Of a stretch of DNA of 64,000 nucleotides, positions 34,664 to 42,570 are shown one piece after another. A program made the translations under genes and the position numbers. The notes under the pieces are model-generated. The model did not search any database and was not told where the DNA came from. It saw only the letters and a list, made by a program, of their open reading frames with translations. The DNA is from JBBQZO01 sp038207625 (GTDB taxonomy: Bacteria; Pseudomonadota; Gammaproteobacteria; Burkholderiales; Burkholderiaceae_D), in the NCBI GenBank assembly GCA_038207625.1, contig JBBQZO010000004.1:1-64000 (forward strand), written 5' to 3'. Numbering within the stretch: position 1 is the stretch's first letter; every line of letters begins with the position of its first letter.

Positions 34664-35758
34664 ATGTTTTCATTTCTGGTGAGTTTTGTCGTCTCGGCCT
34701 TGCTGACCCTGCTGGTAATCAAGCAGGCGAGTTTGCACGGCCCGGCGCTCGATGCCGATTTCGATGGTGTCCAAAAGGTGCACGCGCACGAAGTGGCGCG
34801 CATCGGCGGGCTGTCGATTTTTATGGCGGTGGTCTTGAGTGCCTTCATTGCGATCTGGCGCGTGCCGCTGATGTCGCCCACAATCCTGCCGTTGCTGCTG
34901 TGTTCGTCCGTGGCCTTTGGCGGGGGCATCGTGGAAGATTACACGGGGCGCGTGAGCGCCTCGCGCCGGCTGGTGCTGACCATGTTTGCGGCCTTGCTGG
35001 CCTACTTCCTGCTTGATGCCCGGCTCGATCGGATCGATCTGCCGTTTGGCGTCTGGCCCGTGAAAACCATGTGGCTGACGCTGCCGCTGACGATCCTGGC
35101 GGTGGCCGGCATCGCCAATGCCGTCAATATCATCGATGGCTTTAATGGCCTGGCCAGCGTGGTGACGATTTGCATGTTGCTCTCGCTTGGCTATGTCGCT
35201 TTGCAGGTTAACGATATGTTCGTGCTGGTGGCCGCGCTGATGGTCGCTGGCGCCACCGCTGGTTTCCTGATCTGGAATTATCCGGTCGGCCTGATTTTTC
35301 TCGGCGACGGCGGGGCGTATTTTATCGGTTTCATGTTGGGCGAACTGGCGCTGCTGCTGGTGATGCGTAATCCCCAGGTATCGACCTGGTATGCGGTATT
35401 ACTGCTCATTTATCCCACCTTTGAAACGCTGTTCTCGGTCTATCGGCGTATGTTTGTGCGCGGAAAATCGCCGGCGATGCCGGACGGAATACATTTGCAC
35501 AGCCTGATTTTCCGCCGCATCGTGCAATGGGCGGTGGGGCGCAAGGAGGCGCGCGCTTTGATGCGGCGCAATTCCATGACATCGCCGTATCTTTGGCTGT
35601 TCTCTTTGATGGCGGTAATTCCCGCGACAATTTTTTGGCGCTATACTGGGGTATTGATTTTTTTCTGTTTTTTGTTTGTAATGACTTATGTCTGGCTGTA
35701 CGCCCGCATCGTCCGATTTAAATCTCCGCGCTGGATGATACTGCGCAAGAAGAACTAG
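34664..35758 (+). CDS. Polyprenyl-phosphate sugar-1-phosphate transferase (WecA/MraY superfamily)
   Basis: 364 residues with about ten membrane segments. The family starts polysaccharide synthesis by moving an amino-sugar-1-phosphate from a UDP-sugar to undecaprenyl phosphate in the inner membrane. The motifs are VARIGGLSIF, GIVEDYTGRVSASRR, NAVNIIDGFNGLASV with the Asp cluster, LIFLGDGGAYFIGFMLGELA and the substrate-recognition loop GIHLHSLIFRR. Classical WecA has HIHH where this has HLHS, so the sugar may be GlcNAc or another acetamido sugar. The context (rhamnose genes before, phosphomannomutase and LPS core genes after) fits O-antigen or exopolysaccharide initiation. Confidence 0.87.
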   Translation: MFSFLVSFVVSALLTLLVIKQASLHGPALDADFDGVQKVHAHEVARIGGLSIFMAVVLSAFIAIWRVPLMSPTILPLLLCSSVAFGGGIVEDYTGRVSASRRLVLTMFAALLAYFLLDARLDRIDLPFGVWPVKTMWLTLPLTILAVAGIANAVNIIDGFNGLASVVTICMLLSLGYVALQVNDMFVLVAALMVAGATAGFLIWNYPVGLIFLGDGGAYFIGFMLGELALLLVMRNPQVSTWYAVLLLIYPTFETLFSVYRRMFVRGKSPAMPDGIHLHSLIFRRIVQWAVGRKEARALMRRNSMTSPYLWLFSLMAVIPATIFWRYTGVLIFFCFLFVMTYVWLYARIVRFKSPRWMILRKKN

Positions 35759-35841
35759 CAATAATCTCTGGATGTAGTATATTGCGACAATTGGTGAGAT
35801 TTCACCGACTCGGCTTTCATCACAACCTCTAAGGAACGACA

Positions 35842-36150
35842 ATGGAACTTTCAAACCTGTCCATCGGCGAATTACGCAATCTGCAAGACCAAATCAAGCT
35901 CGAAATGAAAAAACGCGAGCAACAGGAACTGAGCAAAGCGCGCGAACAAATCCTCGCGATTGCGCAAGCTGTTGGCGTACCGCTGAAAGATTTGATCGGC
36001 AGCGGCGTGCGCGCCAAGACAGGTACCGTTGCGGTGCGTTATCGTCATCCGGACAATGCGGCCCAGCAGTGGACCGGCCGCGGCCGCCAGCCGAAATGGG
36101 TCAAGGCATGGGTCGACGGCGGTAAATCGATCGACGCGCTGCGCGTCTAG
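35842..36150 (+). CDS. H-NS-family nucleoid protein
   Basis: 102 residues. The N-terminal half is a coiled-coil oligomerisation region (LRNLQDQIKLEMKKREQQEL), and the C-terminal half carries the H-NS DNA-binding motif YRHPDNAAQQWTGRGRQPKW. H-NS-like proteins silence AT-rich and acquired genes. AAGGAACG before the ATG is a good ribosome-binding site. The gene is monocistronic and followed by an intrinsic terminator at 36248. Its place between polysaccharide genes makes local silencing possible, but that is inference. Confidence 0.93.
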   Translation: MELSNLSIGELRNLQDQIKLEMKKREQQELSKAREQILAIAQAVGVPLKDLIGSGVRAKTGTVAVRYRHPDNAAQQWTGRGRQPKWVKAWVDGGKSIDALRV

Positions 36151-36247
36151 TCGATATTGGCAAGGCAGCGACAAGAAAACACCACGCGCAATTCCCATTC
36201 CGCGCGCTTGTCGCTACAATCTCTCCTAAGCATTTTCAATTGACATG

Positions 36248-36277
36248 GCTCGCGCCGCGCGCGGGCCTGTTTTCTTT
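36248..36277 (+). terminator. Intrinsic terminator after the H-NS-like gene
   Basis: GCTCGCGC (36248-36255) pairs with GCGCGGGC (36259-36266), allowing one G-U pair, around a CGC loop, and CTGTTTTCTTT follows at once. It lies 98 bases after the stop. Confidence 0.65.
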
Positions 36278-36361
36278 CCATGCTCCGACAGCAGCTCGCA
36301 TATTCCGTTTGCCCAGGCGCGGGGATCGCTGACGTCGGCGCTCTTCGGGTATATACGAAAC

Positions 36362-37747
36362 ATGGTCGCACTCTCAAAATCTATCTTCAAAGCGTATGAC
36401 ATCCGTGGCGTGATCGACGTCACCCTCGACGCCGGCGTGGCGCACCAGATCGGCCATGCGTTCGGCCTGGCGGTGTTGGCCAAGGGCGAGCGGCGCGTGG
36501 TGATCGGGCGCGACGGACGCCTGTCCGGCCCGGTGTTGGCGCAGGCGCTGGCGCAGGGGCTGCAGGCGGCCGGCGTGGACGTGATCGACCTGGGCGTGGT
36601 GGCCACGCCGATGGTGTACTACGGTACCCATGTGCTCGACGCCAAGTCGGGCATCATGGTCACGGGCAGTCACAATCCGCCCGATTACAACGGTTTCAAG
36701 ATGGTGTTGGCCGGTGAGGCGATCCACGGCGTCACCATCACCGCGCTGTACGACAGCATCGTCGCGCAGGACGGCAGCGCCGCCGCAGCCGTGCCGGGCG
36801 CCTACAGCACGCACGACATTCGCGCCGACTACCTGGCGCGCATCCATGGCGACGTCAAGCTGGCCCGCCCGATCAAGATCGCCGTCGATTGCGGCAACGG
36901 CGTGGCCGGCGCCTTTGCCGGCGACCTGTACCGCGCGATGGGCTGCGACGTGATCGAAATGTTCTGTGAAGTCGATGGCAATTTCCCCAACCACCATCCG
37001 GACCCGGCCCATCCCGAGAACCTGCAGGACCTGATCCGCTGCCTGCAACAGAGCGACGCCGAGATCGGCATCGCCTTCGACGGCGACGGCGACCGCCTCG
37101 GTGTTGTCACCAAGGATGGCCAGATCATCTATCCGGACCGCCAGATGATGCTGTTCGCCGCCGACGTGTTGTCGCGCAATCCCGGCGCGCAGATCCTGTA
37201 CGACGTCAAATGCACGCGCCACCTGGCGCCGTGGATTGCCAGCCACGGCGGCGAGCCGCTGATGTGGATGACCGGTCACTCGCTGGTCAAGGCCAAGCTG
37301 CGCGAAACGGGCGCGCCGCTGGGCGGCGAAATGAGCGGTCACATTTTCTTCAAGGATCGCTGGTACGGCTTCGACGACGGCATGTACGCCGGCGCGCGCC
37401 TGCTCGAACTGCTCACCCGCGTGGCCGACCCGTCGGCGCTGCTGAATGCCTTGCCGCAGTCGGAAAGCACGCCGGAATTGCATCTGCAACTGGCTGAAGG
37501 CGAGAGCGTGGCGCTGATTGCCAAGTTGCGCAGCGACGCCACTTTCCCCGGCGCCGAGCAGATCATCACGATCGATGGCCTGCGCGTCGAGTACGCCGAC
37601 GGCTTCGGCCTGGCGCGTTCGTCGAACACGACGCCTGTCGTGGTGATGCGTTTCGAGGCCGAGTCGGCCGCGGCGCTGGCCCGCATCCAGGCTGAGTTCC
37701 GCCGTGTGATCGTGGCCGCCAAGCCCGACGCGCAACTGCCGTTTTGA
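36362..37747 (+). CDS. Phosphomannomutase/phosphoglucomutase
   Basis: 461 residues from ATG 36362, close to the 463 of Pseudomonas AlgC. The enzyme interconverts hexose 6- and 1-phosphates, feeding GDP-mannose, dTDP-rhamnose and LPS core. The phosphoserine loop is TGSHNPPDYNGFK (Ser103), metal binding is FDGDGDRLGVV, and sugar specificity GGEMSGHIFF. The upstream open frame to 36245 overlaps the terminator and was rejected. waaC follows directly, so glucose-1-phosphate supply for RfbA and LPS assembly are encoded close together. Confidence 0.93.
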   Translation: MVALSKSIFKAYDIRGVIDVTLDAGVAHQIGHAFGLAVLAKGERRVVIGRDGRLSGPVLAQALAQGLQAAGVDVIDLGVVATPMVYYGTHVLDAKSGIMVTGSHNPPDYNGFKMVLAGEAIHGVTITALYDSIVAQDGSAAAAVPGAYSTHDIRADYLARIHGDVKLARPIKIAVDCGNGVAGAFAGDLYRAMGCDVIEMFCEVDGNFPNHHPDPAHPENLQDLIRCLQQSDAEIGIAFDGDGDRLGVVTKDGQIIYPDRQMMLFAADVLSRNPGAQILYDVKCTRHLAPWIASHGGEPLMWMTGHSLVKAKLRETGAPLGGEMSGHIFFKDRWYGFDDGMYAGARLLELLTRVADPSALLNALPQSESTPELHLQLAEGESVALIAKLRSDATFPGAEQIITIDGLRVEYADGFGLARSSNTTPVVVMRFEAESAAALARIQAEFRRVIVAAKPDAQLPF

Positions 37748-37770
37748 GCCTTGCATACGCGCCAACCGCC

Positions 37771-38763
37771 GTGAGCTCGCCTTTGAACATCCTGCTGGTG
37801 CGCGTGTCGTCGCTGGGCGACGTGCTGCACAATCTGCCGATCGTGGCCGATATCCTGCGCCAGCATCCCGACGCCCAGATCGACTGGGTCGTCGAGGAAG
37901 CCTATGTCAGCCTGGTGCGCCTGAACCCGCATGTGCGCACTATCATTCCGTTCGCCTTGCGGCGCTGGCGCAAGAGTCTCACCAGCGCCGCCACGCGCGC
38001 CGAAGTGAAGGCTTTTTTTGCTGCGCTGCGCAAGCAGCAATACGACTACGTGTTCGACACCCAGGGTTTGCTCAAGACCGGCATCATCATGGGCGCGGCG
38101 CGCATCAAGCGGGGCGGCCACAAGGTCGGACTGGCCAACGGCAGCGAAGGCTCGGGCTACGAGGGCATCTCGCGACTGTTCCATACCAACAGCGTGGCGC
38201 TCGATGCGCGCACCCACGCGGTCGCGCGCGGGCGGCTGGTGGTGGGCGCGGCGCTCGGTTACGCCGTCGACAGCGCGCCCGATTTCGGTCTGCCCGCGCC
38301 GGTCGCGGGCGCTCGCCCTGCATGGATGCCGGCCAGGGAATACGCGGTATTCTTTCACGGTACCGCGCGCAACGCCAAGAAGTGGGCGCCGGAGAACTGG
38401 GTGGCGCTGGGACGCGCGCTGGCGCCGGTGCCGCTGCTGCTGGCCTGGGGCTCGCCCGCCGAGAAGAGCGAAGCCGAGGCGCTGGCCGCGCAACTGCCCA
38501 ACGCTGTGGTACTGCCCAAGCTGTCGATGGACGAGGCGGTCACGCTGGCGCGCTACGCGGCGCTGGCGGTGGGCGTGGACACCGGCCTGACCCACATCGC
38601 GGCCGCGTTCGTGCGTCCCACCATCGAACTGTATTGCGACTCGCCCAAGTGGAAAACGGAGGGCAACTGGTCGCCCAAGATCATCAACCTTGGCGAGCGC
38701 GGCGCGCCGCCGTCGGTGGCCGAGGCCTTGCAGGCGGTGGCCAGCCTGGCGCCACAGTTCTGA
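37771..38763 (+). CDS. waaC: LPS heptosyltransferase I
   Basis: 330 residues from GTG 37771; a TTG at 37744 overlapping the previous stop would add nine residues. WaaC adds the first L-glycero-D-manno-heptose to Kdo2-lipid A. The GT9 pattern is visible: ILLVRVSSLGDVLHNLPIV, DYVFDTQGLLKTGII, FFHGTARNAKKWAPENWVAL, VVLPKLSMDEAV and VGVDTGLTHIAAAFVRPTI. It overlaps waaA by one base (TGATG), forming an LPS inner-core pair, and gmhB nearby provides the heptose precursor. Confidence 0.94.
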   Translation: MSSPLNILLVRVSSLGDVLHNLPIVADILRQHPDAQIDWVVEEAYVSLVRLNPHVRTIIPFALRRWRKSLTSAATRAEVKAFFAALRKQQYDYVFDTQGLLKTGIIMGAARIKRGGHKVGLANGSEGSGYEGISRLFHTNSVALDARTHAVARGRLVVGAALGYAVDSAPDFGLPAPVAGARPAWMPAREYAVFFHGTARNAKKWAPENWVALGRALAPVPLLLAWGSPAEKSEAEALAAQLPNAVVLPKLSMDEAVTLARYAALAVGVDTGLTHIAAAFVRPTIELYCDSPKWKTEGNWSPKIINLGERGAPPSVAEALQAVASLAPQF

Positions 38764-40031
38764 TGCGCAGGCTCTATTCGCTGCTGTGGTGGTGCGCGCT
38801 GCCTGTGGTGCTGGCGCGCCTGTGGTGGCGCGGTCGGGCCGAGCCGGACTACCGCGCGCACTGGGGCGAACGGCTAGGTTTCTATGGCCGGCGCACTGGC
38901 GCCGTGCCGACACTGTGGTTGCACGCCGTCTCTGTCGGCGAGACGCGCGCCAGCGAGCCGCTGATCGATGCGCTGCTGGCCGCGTATCCGGCGCACCGCA
39001 TTGTGCTTACCCACATGACGCCGACCGGGCGCGCAACGGGACGCAGTCTGTTTGCCCGCCACGGTGCGCGTCTGGTGCAGTCTTATCTTCCGTATGACAC
39101 CGGCTTCATGGTGGCGCGCTTCATCGGCCACTTCGGCCCGCGCGTATGCCTGCTGATGGAAACGGAAGTGTGGCCCAACCTGATCGCCCAGTGCGTGCGC
39201 AACGACGTACCGGTGGCGTTGCTCAACGCGCGCCTGTCGGAGCGCTCGCTGCGACGTGGCCAGCGCTTCGGCGCGTTGATGCGTGGCGCCGCGCGTGCCA
39301 TCGCCCTGGTGGCGGCCCAGACCGACGCGGATGCGGCGCGCGTGCGCTCGCTGGGCGCGCCGAACGTGCAGGTCACCGGCAGTATCAAGTTCGACGTGCA
39401 GGTGCCCGACGCCGCGGTCCAGACGGGCGCCTGGCTGCGCGCGCAGATGGGCCGGCGCCGCGTGCTGCTGTGTGCCAGCACGCGCGAGGGCGAGGAGGCA
39501 TTGATTCTGGCCGCCTACGCGCGCCTGCCCGACGACGGCGCGCGCCCGCTGCTGTTGCTGGTGCCGCGCCATCCGCAGCGTTTCGACGTGGTCGCCGCGC
39601 TGGTGGGCGCGGCCGGCCTGAGCCTGCAGCGTCGTTCGCAACTGAGCTATCCGGTGGTCGACGTGCAGGTGCTGCTGGGCGACTCGATGGGCGAGATGTT
39701 CGCCTATTACGCCGCCTGCGATTGCGCCTTCATCGGCGGCAGCCTGCTGCCGCTGGGCGGGCAGAACCTGATCGAGGCGTGCGCGCTGGCCCGGCCGGTG
39801 CTGATCGGCCCGCACACCTTCAATTTCGAACTGGTCAGCGAGCAGGCGGTCGCCGCGCACGCGGCGCTGCGCGTGGCCGACGCCGATGCGCTGATGGCGC
39901 AGGCCATGCGTCTGCTGGCCGATGGCCCCCAGCGCGAGCAGATGGGCGCACAAGCGCTCGCGTTCGCCAATCTGCACCGGGGCGCCACCGCGCGCACGCT
40001 CGCGTTGCTGGCGCCGCTGATCGGGCCCTAG
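38763..40031 (+). CDS. waaA: 3-deoxy-D-manno-octulosonic acid transferase
   Basis: 422 residues from ATG 38763. WaaA (KdtA) transfers Kdo to the lipid A precursor at the inner membrane. The N-terminal anchor (RRLYSLLWWCALPVVLARLW) is followed by HWGERLGFYG, LWLHAVSVGETRASEPLID with the catalytic Glu, METEVWPNLIAQC, LNARLSERSL, GSIKFD, PRHPQRF and GGSLLPLGGQNLIEACAL. These are standard GT30 features. The frame upstream of 38763 is a shadow of waaC. Confidence 0.96.
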   Translation: MRRLYSLLWWCALPVVLARLWWRGRAEPDYRAHWGERLGFYGRRTGAVPTLWLHAVSVGETRASEPLIDALLAAYPAHRIVLTHMTPTGRATGRSLFARHGARLVQSYLPYDTGFMVARFIGHFGPRVCLLMETEVWPNLIAQCVRNDVPVALLNARLSERSLRRGQRFGALMRGAARAIALVAAQTDADAARVRSLGAPNVQVTGSIKFDVQVPDAAVQTGAWLRAQMGRRRVLLCASTREGEEALILAAYARLPDDGARPLLLLVPRHPQRFDVVAALVGAAGLSLQRRSQLSYPVVDVQVLLGDSMGEMFAYYAACDCAFIGGSLLPLGGQNLIEACALARPVLIGPHTFNFELVSEQAVAAHAALRVADADALMAQAMRLLADGPQREQMGAQALAFANLHRGATARTLALLAPLIGP

Positions 40032-40084
40032 CATTTGGCCGAACCGGCACCATCTGGGATCGATTCCAACAAGGAGAGACAACA

Positions 40085-40297
40085 ATGTTTTGGATACGAC
40101 ACCCGAAACAAGTGGGTAGCCAGAAGGCCGTGGCGATGCAGGTGGTGCAGCGCAAGGCGGCGGCGCCGGCCAGCACCCAGCTGATCATCGTTGAGAACAA
40201 GCCGGTGCCCATCCCGGCGCCGCAGGCGGCCGAGGTGGCGGGAGTCGAGGCGACAGCGTCAGAGGCGGCGCGAGAGGACGACGGCGCGCCGATTTAG
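40085..40297 (+). CDS. Small protein of unknown function (70 residues)
   Basis: ATG 40085 has a strong ribosome-binding site (AAGGAGAGA, 40071-40079), which is the main reason to call it. The product begins MFWIRHPKQVGSQKAVAMQV and ends in an Ala/Glu/Pro-rich tail, with no membrane segment or known motif. It lies 53 bases after waaA and overlaps the convergent ygjP stop by four bases. The function is not known. Confidence 0.55.
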   Translation: MFWIRHPKQVGSQKAVAMQVVQRKAAAPASTQLIIVENKPVPIPAPQAAEVAGVEATASEAAREDDGAPI

Positions 40298-41283
40298 GCG
40301 AACAGCACCGGCAGTTCCTGCGAGCGTTTGCGCAGCGCCATCTTGGCGCCGTCATAGTCGGGATACACCGCTTCGACGGTGGCCCAGAAGCGCGCGCTGT
40401 GGTTCATCTCGCGCAGGTGAGCCAGTTCGTGCGCCACCACGTAGTCAATCAGCGGCAGCGCAAAGTGGATCAGGCGCCAGTTCAGGCGGATCGCGCCGTG
40501 CGCCGTGCACGAGCCCCAGCGCGTGCCGGCCGAGGACAGCGCGAACGTGCTGTGTCGCACGCCCATGCGGGCCGCGTACAGGTCCAGCCGTTCGGTGAAT
40601 AGCTGTTTGGCTTGCGCTTCGTACCACAGCCGCACACGCTCCTTGAGCTGCCATTCCTCCAGGCCGGGCACCACGCCGATATTGAGCACGCCCAGTTCTG
40701 GCTCGAACAGGCAGTGGCTGCGAGTGGCCGGCTGCAGGCGCAAGGTGATGTCGGCGCCCATGAACGGCAGCTGCGCGCCGTCGACCCATTGCACGGGCGG
40801 CTTTTGCTGGCGCAGCGCACGCCGCTCGCCCCGTTCACTCAATTTGGTCAGTATCCAGCCCTGCTTGGCGCGGATCGCGTTGTCGATCTCGGCCAAGGTG
40901 ATGCGTTTGGGCGCGGTTACGCGCAAGCCGTCGTCGTCGATCATGAAACCGATCGAACGGCGCGTCGAGCGGCGCAGCATGTAGTCGAGGGTGTGCGCGC
41001 CCAGTTGAATCTGGCGGCGCGGTGGTGACAGCGGGTCGGGCGCGGTCAGGCGCGGCGTCGGTGGCGGCGCGCCGGGCGGCGCCTTGAACAGCGCACGCAC
41101 GGGGGACGGCGGTGCGCTCGGCTGCACCGTCGAGAAGAAATCCTGGGCGAACAGTTCGAGTTGCAGCGCGTTGATGTGAGGGACCGTCGCGGTTTGCTGC
41201 GGCGTGCCGATCAATGCACCTATCCCGTTCAGCCAGCGTTGTAGACGTGGGGCGAAATGACGCGCATTTCTGATTCTATCCAA
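40294..41283 (-). CDS. YgjP-like zinc metallopeptidase (DUF45)
   Basis: 329 residues if TTG 41283 is the start; GAGG lies eight bases before it and the start falls inside the preceding plsC gene. The C-terminal half has the family pattern WGSCTAHGAIRLNWRLIHFA, then VVAHELAHLREMNHSARFW, where HELAH is the zinc-binding HExxH motif and the later His is the third ligand. The first 90 residues are Pro/Ala-rich and not conserved, so a later start cannot be excluded. The physiological role of YgjP proteins is not established. Confidence 0.85.
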   Translation of the reverse strand: MDRIRNARHFAPRLQRWLNGIGALIGTPQQTATVPHINALQLELFAQDFFSTVQPSAPPSPVRALFKAPPGAPPPTPRLTAPDPLSPPRRQIQLGAHTLDYMLRRSTRRSIGFMIDDDGLRVTAPKRITLAEIDNAIRAKQGWILTKLSERGERRALRQQKPPVQWVDGAQLPFMGADITLRLQPATRSHCLFEPELGVLNIGVVPGLEEWQLKERVRLWYEAQAKQLFTERLDLYAARMGVRHSTFALSSAGTRWGSCTAHGAIRLNWRLIHFALPLIDYVVAHELAHLREMNHSARFWATVEAVYPDYDGAKMALRKRSQELPVLFA

Positions 41284-41969
41284 TTTTCAACCTCGTGCAT
41301 CAGGCTATCGGGCGTATGGTTGTCCGGCGAGATCGGTTTGCCTATCGATACCGTGATCAGGCCGGGGCGTTTCAAAAACGACTGCTTGGGCCAGCATTCG
41401 CCGGAATTGTGCGCGATCGGAATCACCACCGCGTTCGTCTCGATCGCCAGGCGCGTGCCGCCGCTCTTGTACTTGCCGCGCTGGCCGACGGGGATGCGTG
41501 TGCCTTCAGGAAACATGATAATCCATTGGCCGTCGGCCAGCCGGCGTTTGCCATGCGCGACAACATGCTTGAAGGCGTTCTTGCCCTGCTTGCGGTCGAT
41601 CGGAATCATGCGCAGCATCGCCATCGCCCAGCCGAAAAACGGGATGTACAGGATCTCTTTCTTGAACACGTAGACCAGCGGACGGGGCAAGGAGCACAGC
41701 AGGAAGATGGTTTCCCACGCCGACTGGTGCTTCGACAGCACGATGGCGGGCGCGTCGGGCAGGTTTTCCCAGCCCTTGATGACGTAATTGATGCCGCAGA
41801 TGTTCTTGGCGCACCAGATCATGAACACGTTCCAGCGCGAGGTGACCCAGTAGCGCTGGTTGTAGGGCAGCGGCGAGGCAAATACGCACACGCAGGCCCA
41901 GACGATGGTGGCGACGATCATGATGGTCATGAACAGCAGGGAACGCAGGAACAGTACGGTATTACGCAA
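41229..41969 (-). CDS. plsC: Lysophospholipid acyltransferase (PlsC family)
   Basis: 246 residues from TTG 41969, chosen because GGAG sits about eight bases upstream and the membrane anchor (NTVLFLRSLLFMTIMIVATI) begins right after it. Acyltransferase motifs are LSKHQSAWETIFL (Hx4 variant HQSAWE instead of NHxxxxD), FKKEILYIPFFGWAM, IMFPEGTRIPVGQRGKYKSG and VVIPIAHNSGECW. The HQSAWE form is typical of one beta-/gammaproteobacterial PlsC clade. It follows gmhB by 22 bases and overlaps ygjP by 55, so the three form a unit. Confidence 0.92.
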   Translation of the reverse strand: MRNTVLFLRSLLFMTIMIVATIVWACVCVFASPLPYNQRYWVTSRWNVFMIWCAKNICGINYVIKGWENLPDAPAIVLSKHQSAWETIFLLCSLPRPLVYVFKKEILYIPFFGWAMAMLRMIPIDRKQGKNAFKHVVAHGKRRLADGQWIIMFPEGTRIPVGQRGKYKSGGTRLAIETNAVVIPIAHNSGECWPKQSFLKRPGLITVSIGKPISPDNHTPDSLMHEVENWIESEMRVISPHVYNAG

Positions 41970-41991
41970 AAGAAGTCTCCGGGAACGGCAA

Positions 41992-42555
41992 TCAGATGGG
42001 GATGTGGGATGCGGCGGCGGCCGTCTTGAGCAGCGCGTGGACCATGCTGGCCAGGTCGGCATAGACCTTGGTGCCGGGCGGCAGGCCGCCGGACTGGAAG
42101 GTTTTTTCGCCCTTGCCGGTCAACACCAGGTGTGGCACGCAGCCGCTGTTAAAACCCGCCTCCAGGTCGCGCAGCGAGTCGCCCACGGTGGGCACGCCCT
42201 TCAGGCTGACGTTGAAGCGGCGCGAAATTTCGGCGAACATGCCGGCCTTGGGCTTGCGGCAATCGCAATTGTCGGCCGCCGCGTGCGGGCAGAAGAAGAT
42301 CGCGTCGATCGCCGCGCCGACCTGTTGCGCGCCACTGTGCATCTTGTGGTGGATCGCGTTCAAGGTCTGCATGTCGAACAGCTCGCGCGCGATGCCCGAC
42401 TGGTTCGACGCCACCACCACCCGGTAGCCGGCCTGGTTCAGGCGCGCGATCGCCTCGAGCGAGCCGGGAATCGGCAACCACTCGGCGGGCGACTTGATGA
42501 ACTCCGGCGAATCATGGTTGATGACGCCGTCACGGTCGAGAATGATCATCTTCAT
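41992..42555 (-). CDS. gmhB: D-glycero-D-manno-heptose 1,7-bisphosphate 7-phosphatase
   Basis: 187 residues from ATG 42555. GmhB removes the 7-phosphate during ADP-heptose synthesis for the LPS core. The HAD motif is ILDRDGVIN, with ASNQSGIAR as motif II and GDSLRDLEAG at the end. The structural zinc site is FFCPHAAADNCDCRKPKAG. GAGG lies ten bases upstream. glyS ends 15 bases upstream on the same strand, so it is probably cotranscribed. Confidence 0.95.
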   Translation of the reverse strand: MKMIILDRDGVINHDSPEFIKSPAEWLPIPGSLEAIARLNQAGYRVVVASNQSGIARELFDMQTLNAIHHKMHSGAQQVGAAIDAIFFCPHAAADNCDCRKPKAGMFAEISRRFNVSLKGVPTVGDSLRDLEAGFNSGCVPHLVLTGKGEKTFQSGGLPPGTKVYADLASMVHALLKTAAAASHIPI

Positions 42556-42570
42556 GGTCAAAGGCCTCGC

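Noticed and set aside
35793..35806. Short hairpin GGTGA/TCACC before the H-NS-like gene
   Set aside because: The stem is only five bases with no T-run, too weak to call a terminator or operator.
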